A stretch of DNA of 64,000 nt. Source: Fremontodendron californicum (lineage: Eukaryota; Streptophyta; Magnoliopsida; Malvales; Malvaceae). The translations under genes and the position numbers were made by a program. Numbering within the stretch: the stretch's first letter is position 1; each line of letters starts with the position of its first letter. Shown here piece by piece: positions 46,795 through 59,809 of the stretch. The stretch is from positions 4,719,501 through 4,783,500 of the forward strand of contig JAULJL010000033.1 in NCBI GenBank assembly GCA_030761205.1, in the 5' to 3' direction. The notes beneath the pieces are model-generated. The model was not told the DNA's origin. It searched no databases and saw only the letters and a program-made list of their open reading frames with translations.

Positions 46795-47631
46795 GACTAT
46801 AATGAAACCTCCTTGGTTGGCACTCTACTTAAGGCAAATACCTTTAAATGATCAAGATGCATGTAGTGGAAGCAAAAACAAAACAAAACACGAGTTAGTA
46901 CGGGGATAAAAAAAAAATCATAATATTGTCGTAAAATAAATAGTAAAAGGTGAGAGATGTTCCCTCGAGTGTTCCTAACTTCGGGATATCTAACAGAAAT
47001 CTGGCATGGCTTCACCTAGGTTCAATAAATGGAGTTGCATTAGGTTCTAAAAAGGCTCCAAATTGCTCCTCACTGTCGCCGGTGAAGGCTAGTGGCACCA
47101 CGATCAAAATGGGTTTAATTTGTTAGAATATATTTCTCAGGCTTATGCGGAGGTTAACCTCACGAAGCGTAGGAAATTTGTACTCCGAAAGTGTTTCGCT
47201 AGCTTATGCGGAGGTTATCACCTCACGAAGCGTAAATACTTCGCTCCACCTAAAAGGACAGAACTCGGGATGAGGGCTCATGTTATGCAAATACAAGTAT
47301 AGTGTGTAAGGAGGAACAACAAACCTTTCACCACCTATTTTACAACCCTTAATTTAAACACCCCAACAATTTATTATTGAAAAAAAGCTAAATCAAATAA
47401 TGGAAAGCATTAGTCAATCAAAGAATAATGATAATATACAACACATGAATAAACGGAGAACAATAATAATATGCATGTTCATGAGGATAAACATATTCAG
47501 AAACATGTTATTATTTTTGGAAATCCTCCTCATTTTGTAAAAATGGGAATTATAATTAAATACCAATTAAACCCGAAAAACCTGAGACTTTTGATAACAC
47601 ACGACTAATTCTAGGCCTGACTCTCTAAGTG
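46795..47631 (-). other. 5' leader of element D
   Basis: It is untranslated, between primer site and ORF1. It carries a two-copy repeat of about 60 bases (47140-47260), each copy with a palindrome: GAGGTTAACCTC at 47150-47161, and GAGGT/ACCTC around a four-base loop at 47211-47224. Element G has the corresponding two-copy block at about 56635-56755 on the + strand, without the perfect palindromes. The rest is A/T-rich. Confidence 0.65.
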
Positions 47632-47650
47632 TTCCCAGTGGAGTGGCCAA
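47632..47650 (-). promoter_or_regulatory. Primer-binding site of element D
   Basis: On the - strand TTGGCCACTCCACTGGGAA follows the LTR end after two bases. It resembles TGGCGACTCC-type sites reported for Tat/Ogre elements, which pair with tRNA-Arg. Element G has TTGGCAACTCCACTAGGG. Confidence 0.75.
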
Positions 47651-47820
47651 GCTGTCGCAACCTCTCTTTTTGACAAACGTCCGAAAACTACCCCGTTGCA
47701 AGACATCGGCTTCGTTAAGAGTGTGACATAAAAAAAATAAAGGAAAAGATGACTTAATTCCTCTAGAAATAAAACTTGAGGTTATGAAAACGACCTCAAA
47801 AAAAGAAATGGAGTCACCAC

Positions 47821-48747
47821 TAGGGGTGAGCAAAATCCGACTCGACTCGAAAAAACCGAAAAAAATTTCTAATTTCGAATTAAATAGTTCGGTTTATTAG
47901 AGTTATTCGGATTTTCGAATCAACTCGACTAAGTAATTTGAATTATATAGTTTAGCTAAGATTTGATTTATACAACTAGAATAACTCGAAAATCCGAATA
48001 AGATATTTCTATACGACGTCGTTTTACTCATTTGAGTTTGATACTAAGCTTGAGTTTTGCGTTTTCCTTATTTCGTCTTCCCTTTTTACTCTTTAGCCCA
48101 TTTTTGTTGGGTCATTTATTTTTGTTGTTTGTCACCATTCAGTAGAAAAATAAATCCACATGAGCTGTTGACTGCATACTTATTGTCTTAATAATTTATT
48201 ATTCATTTTTTTTTCCTTTGAAATTGACAAGTCTAGATTGAAAGTTTACATTGAATTTTTTGAGTTTCAAAAGGAGAAGGCTATCACTCAATGCGTCATT
48301 CAGTTAAAAATTGAAGCTTTTGGTTGATATCATGCACATTACCAAGCTAACCAAACGATGAAATTCAAAAGATAATGAATTCTCTTTTTTTAAAGGTCAA
48401 TAGTAGGCTATTTATTTAGTATGACAAGTCTTTGATAGTTATATTTATAAGAAAAGATAGAACAAAAAAATATATATATTTGTAATTTCATAGAACTAAA
48501 TTTCAAAATTATAGATATACATGCATTTACAAGATAACAGTAACATGATCTAGTCAATCAACATTTACAAGATAACACTTTAACTCGAATAAATTATTCG
48601 ACTCGACTCGACTCGAATTTGTTTTAACTCGACTCGATTCGCTAAAATTTCAAATTGAGTTTGGTTGACAAAATAGGACTCGTCAACTCGACTAATCCGA
48701 ATTTTTTTCACTCGACTCGACTCAACTCGATCGAACGCTCACCCCTA
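47821..48747. mobile_element. Element F: 927-bp non-autonomous hAT-type element
   Basis: It has perfect 11-bp terminal inverted repeats, TAGGGGTGAGC and GCTCACCCCTA, and a perfect 8-bp target duplication GTCACCAC at 47813-47820 and 48748-48755. The 3' LTR of D shows the empty site at about 19948-19960. Subterminal clusters of ACTCGACTCG-type words lie at both ends (47841-47850 and again near 47925; 48597-48640; 48711-48735), as expected of transposase-binding repeats in hAT elements. No coding frame is present, so it depended on a transposase elsewhere. Confidence 0.92.
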
Positions 48748-49329
48748 GTCACCACCAATCTTTTTTGGCTTGGTGTGATCGGCCACCTATAGAAACCTAT
48801 TTTTGAAAAATATTTTAAAATTAATTAAAACATTTAAAAACCAATTTCGAAGTCTGCGCTTTGAACTAGAGAAACCAAGTGCGGGTTCGGGAGTCGGTTA
48901 CATGTGGAGAAGGATTAGCACCCCCACTATGCCCGTATAAAATAGTACCTTATTAGTCATGTGTTATCTCGAGTCTCGATGAAAAGTCGATTTTAGATTT
49001 GGTATTTGAAGATAATTTTCATTTTAAAAACAATCCTATTTTTGTTTGGAAATGATCCGGAATTTGTTATTGCAAAAATTTTCTATATCCCCTGGCAAAC
49101 CGGCAAAGATATAGAATTTTTATTGTTTTTGAAAATCTCCGAATCATCCTCTTTTTAGAAGGGTATTCCTTCGTTAATATAATTGATGAAGACTCCTCGG
49201 CAACCCGGGGGAAGATCCATGAATTATATTAACTCGAGGATATTGCCTTATATATATATATCAATTTTTGAAAATTTAAATGATCTTGAATGTATAAATT
49301 ATCATTAAAACAAGAATATAAAACATGGA

Positions 49330-49680
49330 TAATTAACATGGCATGGCAAACATTTTATTATAACATGGCAAAAAAATTGAATGACATGGCATGCTTGACA
49401 TGGAAAACTCTAAATGACATGGCACATGAATGAATGACATGGCAAACTTTGAATGACATGGCATATGAATGAATGACGTGGCATATGAATGAATGACATG
49501 GCATGCTTGACATGGCAAAATCTAAATGACATAGCATATGAATGAATGACATGGCATGCTTGACATGGCAAACTCTAAATGACATAGCACTTGAATGAAT
49601 GACATGGCAAGCTTGACATGGCATATAAATGAAGTACATGGAAAAATCTAAATGACATGGCATTATGAATAAAGTATTCA
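49330..49680 (-). repeat. ATGACATGGCAT-type tandem repeat in the 5' LTR of D
   Basis: It is the counterpart of 20540-20905, with slightly different copy arrangement, so the array has changed since insertion. Confidence 0.8.
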
Positions 49681-51304
49681 ATCATAAAATGACATCACCA
49701 TAGAATATTCACAAACATATCATGATTAAGATGATAAATCTAGATATCATGGAATATGCTCACATCATTATTTCAAATTTCATTTTCATGGATTTTTCAT
49801 GTGAGGAATCACACAAATGGCATATGTCGAAAAATATTACCGTACTCCCCGGCAAACCCGGCAAAGCTTGGAAAATAATTCTTTCCTATGACATTTAATA
49901 TGATTCCGAATAAAATAAAAACCATACCTTTCGATTCCATAAACACGTGCGTTGAATAATTTCCTAACCTCCCTGGCAACCCGACAAAGATTAGGAACTA
50001 ATTCTCGCCAATGTTTAGGAAACCGAAAAATACATTTTTATGCCAAATTAAATAGAAAACATTTTAAAATATGCAATGCATGAAGATGTATTTCTCCCTT
50101 GAAGTAAGGACATCTGTATACCTAAAGATGTATCCGAGTACCTTTGGAAGAAATTTAAATTGGATTTTTAAAAATCAAATGACTTTGAGCTCGGATTTTA
50201 AATAAAAATGTTGGAATTTTTGGATGGAAAAAAAACCTTGGCCGAAACCCCTCTCTAAAAGGGCTCTAGTTTTCCTATTTTTTTTATAACCCAGGTTGAC
50301 TACCCATGACCCGACCTTTGTAAAATCAATTTTTATCCTTGAGATGACATTGAAATCAACCTAAAACAGTAACTAATGACTCCAATAAGCCCCTCATTTT
50401 TACAAATAAAAAAATCAAAAAATTACTAGTTTAGAAAAACTCATTTCTGACTCCCAAATCCAGCTTTGAAAAACTATTTTTCCAGCCCTTATAAAAAATT
50501 CAAAAAGTTCTGAAAAAAATCAGTTTAGACTTGAAACATGATGTTCTTTATGAGGAAAAATCAGTTTTAAATTTGGACTAAAAATGACTTGACCGAAATT
50601 GCATTAAAGTCAGAACAGTAGACTAAAATCTGTTTTATCGAAAACCATTTTTCCAACCTTGATAAAAAATAATTCTAAAAATCTTGGAAAAAATACCAGG
50701 GGCTTCTCTAAGAGTCTACTAAATATAGTTAAAAAAATCATTTTATTTTGACAAAAATAAATTAGTAAAAAAAAATCCTCAAAGTCGGAATATCCAACTT
50801 AACAACTCATTACTCTTCCAACTAGTTTGCACCAAAGATTTTGGCCAGAGATCATTGATTGATCTTAGCCAAGAATCAAGTTGAGAATGGTATGAATGCA
50901 TGCTTTTACAACCAAACAAACATATGAAAATGATCAAACATAAGCTAAAAAATAAACAAGCAAGAAAACCAAGGTTGGCTCAATGGTTGGTTCCTTAGAC
51001 ATAGTCCCACCTAACCAAAATCCCTTGATAAAAATCAAGATCCTCAAGCTTCTCAAACCTTTTATTTGATTTTTTTATAAGAAAAAACAAAGGAGAAAAT
51101 CTATCCTACCACAATGGTAAAACCCACAATCAATAAGTAAGCAAGAAAATGAAGCAAAGACAAGCACAATTGTAGACACCTAATTTTGTCCGGACCACTA
51201 AATCAGGTATTTTTTTTCCTAAAGTGATGTTTTAGAATGCAAAAAGTCTTTTCTTATCCTGTAGGTGGTACTTCAAAACTTATTTTAAGGAGGCAAGCTT
51301 GAAA

Positions 51305-51339
51305 AGTCAATCTCAAAAAGTCAACCATTGAAAAGTCAA
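51305..51339 (+). promoter_or_regulatory. Phased W-box-like cluster in LTR G
   Basis: AGTCAA (reverse TTGACT) occurs at 51305, 51319 and 51334, so with 14-15 base spacing, about 135-170 bases into the LTR, as in A and D. Confidence 0.6.
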
Positions 51340-51985
51340 CCCACTTTCAAAATCAAGATTCAATCAAAGCTCAATTGAACAATGGTGAAAGAATTTTGAT
51401 AATCCGAGGTTTACAATGAAAGTTATGGAGTCCGGAAGATGGGTTACGGAGATTCAATAGAAAGGAAACCCTAGTTCAAAACATTTGGGGAAAAGTGCTT
51501 AAACGATCAAATTAGTCAAAATTAGGGGTTCCGAATGAAATATAAGCAATGACTACGGGTAATGGAGAGGCCATTTGGAGGCAAAACTGAAAGAAAAGTC
51601 AATTTGGAAGAAAACTGAGAATTAAGATTTTTGGTGAACATTGGCGAAATTCGGAAAAATTGCAGAAATGGCCCGATTCAGTAAAATTAAAGACCCTAAC
51701 TGATGAGGAGTGAGTAAATAATGATAGCCCAAGGCTCAGTTTGAAGGTATTCCGAGAAAAGAGCTGATTGGAGAAAAAACAGAAAAACGAGGAAATTCCA
51801 GATATTGGAAAAAGGAAAAATCAAAACGGAGGGGAATTTGATCATAAAAATTGGGCTTTTTTGGGCCAACTCCAATTCAATATATTACAAAGGCACAAAA
51901 AATAGAAAATCTGGAAATCGGACTTGTTTTGAGCAAAACCGAGCTTCGAAGGTAAAAGGGCAAATTTAGAAAATTCGAGAAAAAT

Positions 51986-52450
51986 AGCAAATGAGCTCCA
52001 AAAATTACCAAAACTTCCAGATCTCAATCTTAGTTCATTCAGAAAAGATTGGCGAAGAAAAATCTGGATTTGGATTTCGTTTGCAAAATGGCAAATTTCG
52101 GGCCTACTAAGCTGAAATTTAAGAAGATAAATCCCGAAAAAATAGCAAATGAGCTCGAAAATTATGAAAACTTCGATATCTTAATTTTAAATTATTTGGA
52201 AGAGATCGGTGAAGAAAAATCTGGGTTCGAAGCTCATTTGAAAAATGGTAAAAGTTCGGGTGCACTAAGGGGTAATTTTGGAAGAAAATCCGAAAAAATA
52301 ACAAATGGACTCAAAGAATTATGAAAAATTCCAATATTTAATTTTTTTATTATTTAGGAAGTATTGAAAAAAGAAGATTTGGATTTGGAGTCCGTTTGCT
52401 ATTTAATTAGGTTTGGGGGTCAAAAAAGTTATTTTATCGAAGAAACCGAA
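51986..52450 (+). repeat. Tandem repeat of about 157 bp in U3 of LTR G
   Basis: AATAGCAAATGAGCTC-type starts lie near 51986, 52143 and 52298. Units resemble those at 3498-4135. Confidence 0.7.
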
Positions 52451-55400
52451 GAGGGCTTTTCTTGCAATTAAAGAAATGGAGATTGGGCTAGAATTTAAAG
52501 GATCAGCCGACCAAGCCCATGATGGAGAGTGATTTTTTTGAGTTCTTGCATCTAAAGGCCAAGAGTGGATAGTAAGGTAATTATTTTTCTTGATCAAGCC
52601 TTTGTAATTGTGACACATAGACCAATGCATGGAGAGGGATGATGTCACAATAATGACATCATATTCTTAACAGCTGAATTAGTTAGAAGTTGATTCCTTA
52701 ATCTAATGGTCGGAATCTTTCATAAAAATCATCTTGGATTAAGGGCCTTCGGATCAAAATTGGTGAGGAAAAAATGACAACATCCTTCTACAATCTTCTA
52801 GGCCATTTGGCCAAGGCTGTAAAGAGGGGGTCATTTTTAGATTATCATTGAGGTAGAGGGGTGGGCTGATAGCAAAGGAGGCAGTAGCTATAGAAAAGAA
52901 AAGAAAAGAGAAAAAAAATGAGAGAAAAAAGAAAGGTTTTGCTTACCACTCTTTGATTTGGAAAGCTAGATCAAGGTAGCTATGTTCTTTCATGCTTTCC
53001 TTCATGCTTTTTTGATATGATTTTGATATTTTGATTATCATTTTATTTTATTTTCATGAAATAAACTTGTTTTTCAAAATAAGTTCTAAGGAGTTTCTAC
53101 TTTGTATTTTCATAAGAAATAAAGAAAACAAATTCTTACTAAGTTTTTCTTCATGGCCGAATGATACCTTTTTTTAAAGATGATTTATTGTTTGTTTTTG
53201 TTCATACGATTTGTTGTGGTAGGATAGCTTACTTGTGGTAGATTAGCTTGATTGTGGTAGGTTAGCTTGATTGTGGTAGTTTAGCTCTATACCATGCTTA
53301 GTGTTTGTGATATTGTCATGCCATAGTCACACATTTATATTCGGTCATACATCATTTTATTTACCATGTTTGCATTTTTATCATGTTTACTAGTTTAACA
53401 TGCTTCCATGTAGACTTTGCATATTTAGGTTACCATGTGTTTGTGAAAATGCCTTACTAGGATTTCACATGTTTGTGTAAGAGGTCCATTCGGTTTCTTT
53501 GCTTAGGTTTGCCTTGTGTATGTGCATGTTTATTTTACTAGGTTTTCATGCATTCATTTCATGCTATACATGTTTTTATTAACATTTAAAGTATTATAGG
53601 GTCATTCGGTCATATATTAGGTCTAGGTTATTTTAGGTTTTTATTTGGTTTTCATGCACATTTTGTATGACATTTTAGGCCTTAGGTTGCAATGTTCTCA
53701 TTTCATGCATATCTTGTATGTCATTTTAGGAATTAGGTTTCCATACTTTCATTTCTTGCCATCTTGTTTCTTATGTCATGTAGTTCATTAGGGGTATTCG
53801 TTTATATAGGTATTCTACGTCATTATAGGTCTTTATTTGGTATTCATGCATTATCTTAAATGACATGTTAGTTGTTAGGTTGCTATGTTTTCATTTCATG
53901 CATATTTTGTATGTTATTTTATTAGGTTTCCATGCTTTCATTTCATGTCATACATATTGCTCATGACATTTAGAATTCTAGGACCATTCGCCATACATAA
54001 TCTAGGTCATTTTAGAGGTCTTCATTTGGTTTTCATGCATGTTTCATCTCCCATAATAGATTTTAGGTCATTGTAATTTTTATGTCATATTAGTCTAGGA
54101 AATTGTATTTCATGCCATGCATATTTTTATGATATAGTAGGCATTAGGTCATCTTAGTATTACCATGCATTTTCATGACACTTTAGATCTAGGTTACATT
54201 TGCATTATCATGCATATTAGGTTTAGGAAGCATTTATTGCCATGCAAGCTCATGCTAGGCATTAGGTCATTTTGAATTGCCATGCATTTTCTATGTCATT
54301 TAGGACTTTAGATCATGAGTTTCATACATCAAATTTGTTGTTTGTTCATGCATCTCATATCATACCACTTGATTTTTTACTTAAGCCAATCAATGGCTTA
54401 AGGTCAAGCTCACATGAGCATATTTGTGGAAAATTGAGAAGTTGTCAAGTTGAAATTTCTACCTTTGTGATTTTTTTTTTTACTTAGGCAATTCTTGTCC
54501 AATTTTTTTGAAATTTTAGCTACTTTTTGTAAGTCCTTAGGAGAGTCTCCAATATTTTTACTTTGATTTTTTAATTATTTTATCAAAGGCTTAAAAATGA
54601 TTTTTGGCAAAACAGTTTTTCACCTAGTGTTCTGACATTCGTGATTTTTCTGGTAGGTTACCCTTAGATAAAAATTAAGCCAATTTTTTCCCATATATTT
54701 AAACATGTTTTGAGTCTCGTAAATTTTTTTTCATATTTTGTAGATTTTTTTAGAAAAGGTTAAAAAATCACATTTTAAAACTGGATAGTAGAGTCATATT
54801 TGAATTTGAGGGAAAATTAATTTTCTGTTTTGACTAAGGCATTAAGAGAAGGCTAATCAGGAATCTTAGCTACTGTCCTAGGTTGATTTCTAAGCCATTT
54901 TAATCTTAAAAAATTATTTTGTAAAGCTCAGGTCAATGGTGGTCAAGTTCGAGTTTTCAAAATTAGGAAAATAGAGCCATTTTCAAAAAGGGAATTCAGC
55001 CATATATTATTTTTCATCCAAGATTTTCGAAATTCTTTTCAACCAATCACAAAGTATTTTTTATTTTAGAAAATTTAATTTGATGTCATTCCCTAAGGTA
55101 GTCGGATATCTTTTTAAATATACGGCTTTCCTTATTTAAAGGAAAAATACACTTTCATGAATTGCATTTTCCATGTTCATGCATATTATATGATATATGA
55201 TTTTTGCTATTAATATTTCTATGGTAATGTTATTATTTTGATTTATATTCATGGTGTTATATTTGTTTGTTATATGGTTGTGAATATTCTATATTATCCT
55301 AAGCTTTTTATTTTGTCATTTATTTTTGGCACATCATTTAGGATTTACTATGTTCATGCATTGTTATTTACTTATTTTTTTCATGCATATTTCATGATAA

Positions 55401-56242
55401 TATTATTTTATGTTTAATATCATTTCATGTCATTTAGATTTTGCCATGTCACTTAAAATATGCCATGTCACTTAGATTATATCATATCATTTAGATTTTG
55501 CTATGTCATTTTATTATGTCACACATGTTCATATTCATCTTTTTAAAATATTTTAAAATAAGATAATGATTTTCAATAAAATAAAGATGTTCCCGAGTTA
55601 AAATAATTCATGAATTCTCTACCGGGTTTGCTAGAGAAGATATCATCAATTATCATTAATAAAGAAATATCTTTCTTTCAAAAAACGAGAATGATTCGGA
55701 AAATATTTCCAAATAAATAAAATTTTCTATATTTTGCCGATTTTGTCGGGGAATATAGAAAAATTTTGAATTAATAAATTTCGGATCATTTTCAATTAAA
55801 AATGGAATTATTTTTCTTTAAATTGGGAATTAATTTGAAATACCAAATTTAAAATCGGCTTTTTACCGAGACTTGAGATAACACACGATTAATAAGGTAC
55901 CATTTTATACGGGCCTTATGGGGGTGCTAATCCTTCCTCGCACGTAACCGAGTCTCGAACCCGCTTCTTTGATTTTCTCTGGTTTAAAAACCCAGACTTG
56001 AAATTGGTTTTAAAAATATTTTAATTAATTTTAAAATGTTTTACAAAACCGTTTTAATAGGTGGCGATCATACCTAGCGAAAAAAGATTGGTGGTGACTC
56101 CATGTCTTTTTCGAGGTCGTTTTCAAACTCTCATTTTATTTCAAGAGGAATTAAGTCGTCTTTTCCTCTGTTTTATTTCAATGTCACACTTAACCAATAT
56201 AAAGTTTTGCAATGAGACTTGTATTTTTTAGGTTGCAACAGC

Positions 56243-56260
56243 TTGGCAACTCCACTAGGG
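56243..56260 (+). promoter_or_regulatory. Primer-binding site of element G
   Basis: TTGGCAACTCCACTAGGG lies two bases after the LTR end and matches the D site except for a few transitions. Confidence 0.75.
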
Positions 56261-58358
56261 AAATTTAGAGTCTCAGGCCTAGAGTTAGTCATATGTTATC
56301 AAAGTCTCGGTTTTGTTGGTTTTATTTGGCATTTAATTTTAATTCCCACATTTTTAAAAAATAAGGAGAATTTTGAAAATAATAAAATGTTTTAAATATG
56401 GTCATATTCATTCACATTTATTACTGTTCACTAGTTATTTAATGTTGTATATTATAATTGCTTGTTAGTTAATGCGTTACACTATTCTTGAATGTTCTTT
56501 TAATTTTATTGGGATATTTAGAATAAAGGGTGTAGAATAAGTGGTGAAAGGTTTGTTGTTCTTCCTCACACACTACACGTGCATTTGCATAACATGAACT
56601 CTCTAGCCGGGTTTCGTCCTTTAAGTGGGAGTAAAGTAACTACGCCTTCTTGATGATCCTCCGTATGGGCTAGTGAAACACTTCCAAAGTATAAAGTACC
56701 TAAAGCCTTCGTGATGATCCTCGATATAGGCTTAGGAAAATATACTCTAACGAAGTGAACCCGCTTTTATCGGGGTGCCTTACTAGCCTTCACAGGCGAC
56801 AGTGAAGAGCAATTCACGGCCTTTAGAACCGATTTACCCTCATATAATGAAACTAGGCAAAGCCATGTCAAATTTTCGTTAGATGCACCGAAGCTAGGAA
56901 CAGTTGGAGGAATGCTTCTGATCTTTTGCCATTTATTTGTGCATTCTGAAAAAGCATTGTAGATCGGGCAACGATGAACGTACATCGCCCGTAATAAATT
57001 TTAATTTTCTCCCTAAAGGCAATGTGATGTCCAAATAATTTGATACTGTTGGGGCAAGTGTTCACTAATTTTTTATTTTTTTTGAAATTGAAAATAAAAA
57101 TTCTTTCTCAAACATTTTTACATTTTGCATATTTCATGCATATGTGAATGGAGCATGTACATTCATGGTTGTATTTTTGATCTCATTCTTTGCAATAAAC
57201 GGATGGTAATAATAATCTCATTTGATGATTTCATAAACATTCATTGGTTGAATAAGAATTATAGACCGATAGTGTTGAATGAACATTTGGACATTGTACC
57301 ATAGTAAGATCCACTACCCCGAAATTCTTTTGAAAATAATATGTTGGTTCTTCATAGAGAAAACCTGTTTCAAAAAAATCATGGATTAAATTTGGAGGCA
57401 AATCTTGCATAATGAGATTTTTGAATAATAAAGATAGGTCCTACCAATTTCGTCTAATCATTGGTCATCCTTTGTATATACCCTTGTGTTACTTCTTTAC
57501 ATGTTTCATATTGACATCATGTTACAATCCTAACATGCATGGTCATTCATTGTAGAATACATTTGTGATATACGTTGTCATGCTTTGTATATACCCTTAT
57601 GTTAATTTATGAATTCTTTACATATGGACATCATGTTACAGTTATAGCATATATGCTCATTCATTGTAGAATACATTTATGACATGCATAGTCATTATCT
57701 GTACATACCCATGTACCAATTTATTCATTCTTTACATGCATCATGTTAGCATCAGGTCGTATTTATGACAAACATAGTAGCATGATTTTTTTGTATATGT
57801 TCATACATTAATTTGATTATTCTTTACATGCATCATGTTGACATCGGGTTGCATTCATGACATACATAGTCATCATGATATGCTCATGCAATTAATCTGT
57901 CATATTAACATCAGGATGCATTCATGACACACATGGTCAGCATGATTTTCTTTGTATATACTCTGTGTCAATCATTCATTATTTACATGCATCATAATTG
58001 ACATCATGTTGCATTCATAGTGTATATGATAATTCATTGGGAAATACATCTAAAATATACATGGTCATTCATTGCATATATATCCATGCGTTGATTTGTT
58101 TATTCTTTGTTGACAGCATGTTGGCATCGTGATTGCATTTATTACATACATGGTCAGCATGTTTCCACTATATATGTCCATACATCACTTTGTTATTTCT
58201 TCACATGCATCAAATGATAATCATGGCTCATTCATCATGACACGCATTTGGGGGAATAAAGCAGAAGTTGGCTTGGCTTTAAGAGTCTTTGAAAGAATTT
58301 CCATTTCAAATCAGAGGTATAAGAACTACTGAGTAACCTTTTAATATAGGCTAGAGCT
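56261..58358 (+). other. 5' leader of element G
   Basis: No coding signal. The first part matches the D leader (CTCAGGCCTAGAGTTAGTC at 56271; the two-copy 60-base block at 56635-56755). From 57470 to 58240 is a loose repeat of CATGCATCATGTTGACATCA and ACATACATGGTCA words at roughly 60-80 base steps. ORF1, present here in D, is missing. Confidence 0.6.
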
Positions 58359-59809
58359 ATGGAGAATGAACAAGTTGCCCGAATGGAAAGAATGGAAAGG
58401 GCACAAGAAGAATTGCGAGAAAAGTTGGCAAAATCTCAAACAGAATCTAAAGATCAGATGACTAAGTTGATGGAGCTGATGTCCGCTGTAATCAAGAGAA
58501 AAGGATACACTAAAAATTTGATCGCCAAAGAAGGGCCAAAGGCACAAAAGAGTCAGGTTGAGGTCATGATGTTGGATGACCAGAACGCAGTTCACCCCAG
58601 CAACATCCTGAACTTAGATAATCCAGCTGAACAGGAAAATTTGAAAATGGTTGAGTCGAATGGGGCTGAGTCGATAGATTCTCAAAGGAAATATCAGTTG
58701 TTAGAGGAAAGGCTCCGGGCAGTAGAAAGTGTAGATGTATTCGAGGTGTAGATGCAAACGAACTTTGTTTGGTCCCCGATTTAGTCATTCCTCCCAAATT
58801 CAAGGTCCCCAACTTTGAAAAATATGATGGGACAATCGATCCGTCAGCCCACATCACTATGTTTTGCCAAAGGATGACGAGCCATACAGATAATGATAAG
58901 CTTTTGATCCACTGCTTTCAGGATAGACTCAGCTGGTTCGTAATTAGGTGGTATAATCAGTTGAGCAATGATCAGATTCGCTCTTAGAATAATTTGGCTA
59001 AGGCTTTTCTAAGCCAATACAAGCATATAACCCCTATAGTGCCTGACCGTCTCACCTTGCAGAATATGGAGAAAATAGCTACTGAGAGCTTCAAAGAATA
59101 TGCTCAGTGGTGGATAGACATTGCTGCCCATGTACAACTACCTTTGACACAGAAGGAAACCACCGTCCTTTTTGTGAATACACTACAGGCATCGTACTAT
59201 GATAGACTCGTCGGAAGTGCCACGAAGAATTTTGCAAATATGGTAATATAAGGGATTGAGAATGCTATCAAGACTGGGAAACTCGAAGGAGGTATAACAT
59301 ACAATGCCAAAAGAAACAGGGCATCTGAAAAGAAAGAGAAAGATACCCAAGTAGTGGAAGGCTTTGCCCCATCTCTCCAATTCTCCTCGTATCAGCCATT
59401 CTACCCTACCTTGAACAACGTTCCTCAAGGTTCTTATCCTTACCAACCAATACCTGCAACCGCGCCAGCATTTACGTCTGTCTATCAATCTAACACCCGT
59501 GGAAATAATCGAAGAGGGCATAAAAAAGCGAGGAAGAAATCAAGTTGACCCGATTCCTATGTCATATAGTGAGCTACTACCTCAACTCATCTAGAATCAC
59601 CTTGTGACACCCATGCAATTAGAGCCTCTAGAGCCCCCTTATCCGAGCTGGTATGATACTAATGAGTGTTGCGGTTATCATTCTGGCAATCAAGGTCACT
59701 GAACAGAGAACTGCCCCGCTTTGAAGTACGAGGTCAGGGATCTCATCAAGGCTAGTTCGATAAGTTTTGAAGATGGGAAAGCGAAGTGTCATATGAAACA
59801 TGGTGCATA
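58359..59809 (+). pseudogene. Tat/Ogre-type gag remnant of element G
   Basis: From 58359: MENEQVARMERMERAQEE and a coil, then SKDQMTKLMELMSAVIK (to 58751). A shift follows into DLVIPPKFKVPNFEKYDGTI and LLIHCFQDRLSWFVIRWYNQ, a stop at 58987, then AKAFLSQYKHITPIVPDRLT, KETTVLFVNTLQASYYDRLV and SATKNFANMVI, a stop near 59250, then a Pro/Tyr/Gln-rich linker. A CCHC-like motif, CCGYHSGNQGH-stop-TENC (about 59670-59720), is broken by a TGA at the position of a probable Trp. The frame ends at 59809. It aligns with the D gag through the core and is less damaged than D, with about four lesions. Confidence 0.85.

Larger units (their letters stand above)
19800..51170 (-). mobile_element. Element D: Tat/Ogre-like retrotransposon, interrupted by E, F and G
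   Basis: Read on the - strand, the 5' LTR (from beyond 51170 to 47653) is followed by a primer site, leader, ORF1, gag, protease, RT, RNase H, a second RNase H, integrase, a 2.9 kb 3' UTR, a polypurine tract, and the 3' LTR (35636 to 19800, split by E). The second RNase H after the usual one and an extra ORF before gag are marks of the Tat/Ogre group. Net of insertions, the 3' LTR is about 4.9 kb and the internal region about 12 kb. Every coding segment is broken. The 5' LTR is cut at 51170 by element G, so its outer part should continue beyond the window. Confidence 0.9.
47653..51170 (-). repeat. 5' LTR of element D, truncated by G and carrying hAT element F
   Basis: On the - strand it ends TTGCGACA at 47653. 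It aligns with 19800-22274 and 33229-33345 of the 3' LTR apart from the hAT insertion. At 51170 the D sequence stops in GACAAGCACAAT and the LTR of G begins. The missing outer part (about 2.3 kb, the U3 end) should lie beyond the window. A tandem ATGACATGGCAT-type array occupies 49330-49680. Confidence 0.9.
51171..56240 (+). repeat. 5' LTR of element G (5070 bp)
   Basis: TGTAGACACC start and TTGCAACA end. It is co-linear with LTR A at the start (51171-51720 with 2816-3420) and end (55050-56240 with 7300-8488). Between them A has expanded tandem arrays, while G has loosely related, unordered sequence (CATGTCATTT, TTAGGTCATT words at 53600-54330). No gene; the open frames at 52049-52324, 53885-54076 and 54272-54487 are by-products. 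Confidence 0.9.
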
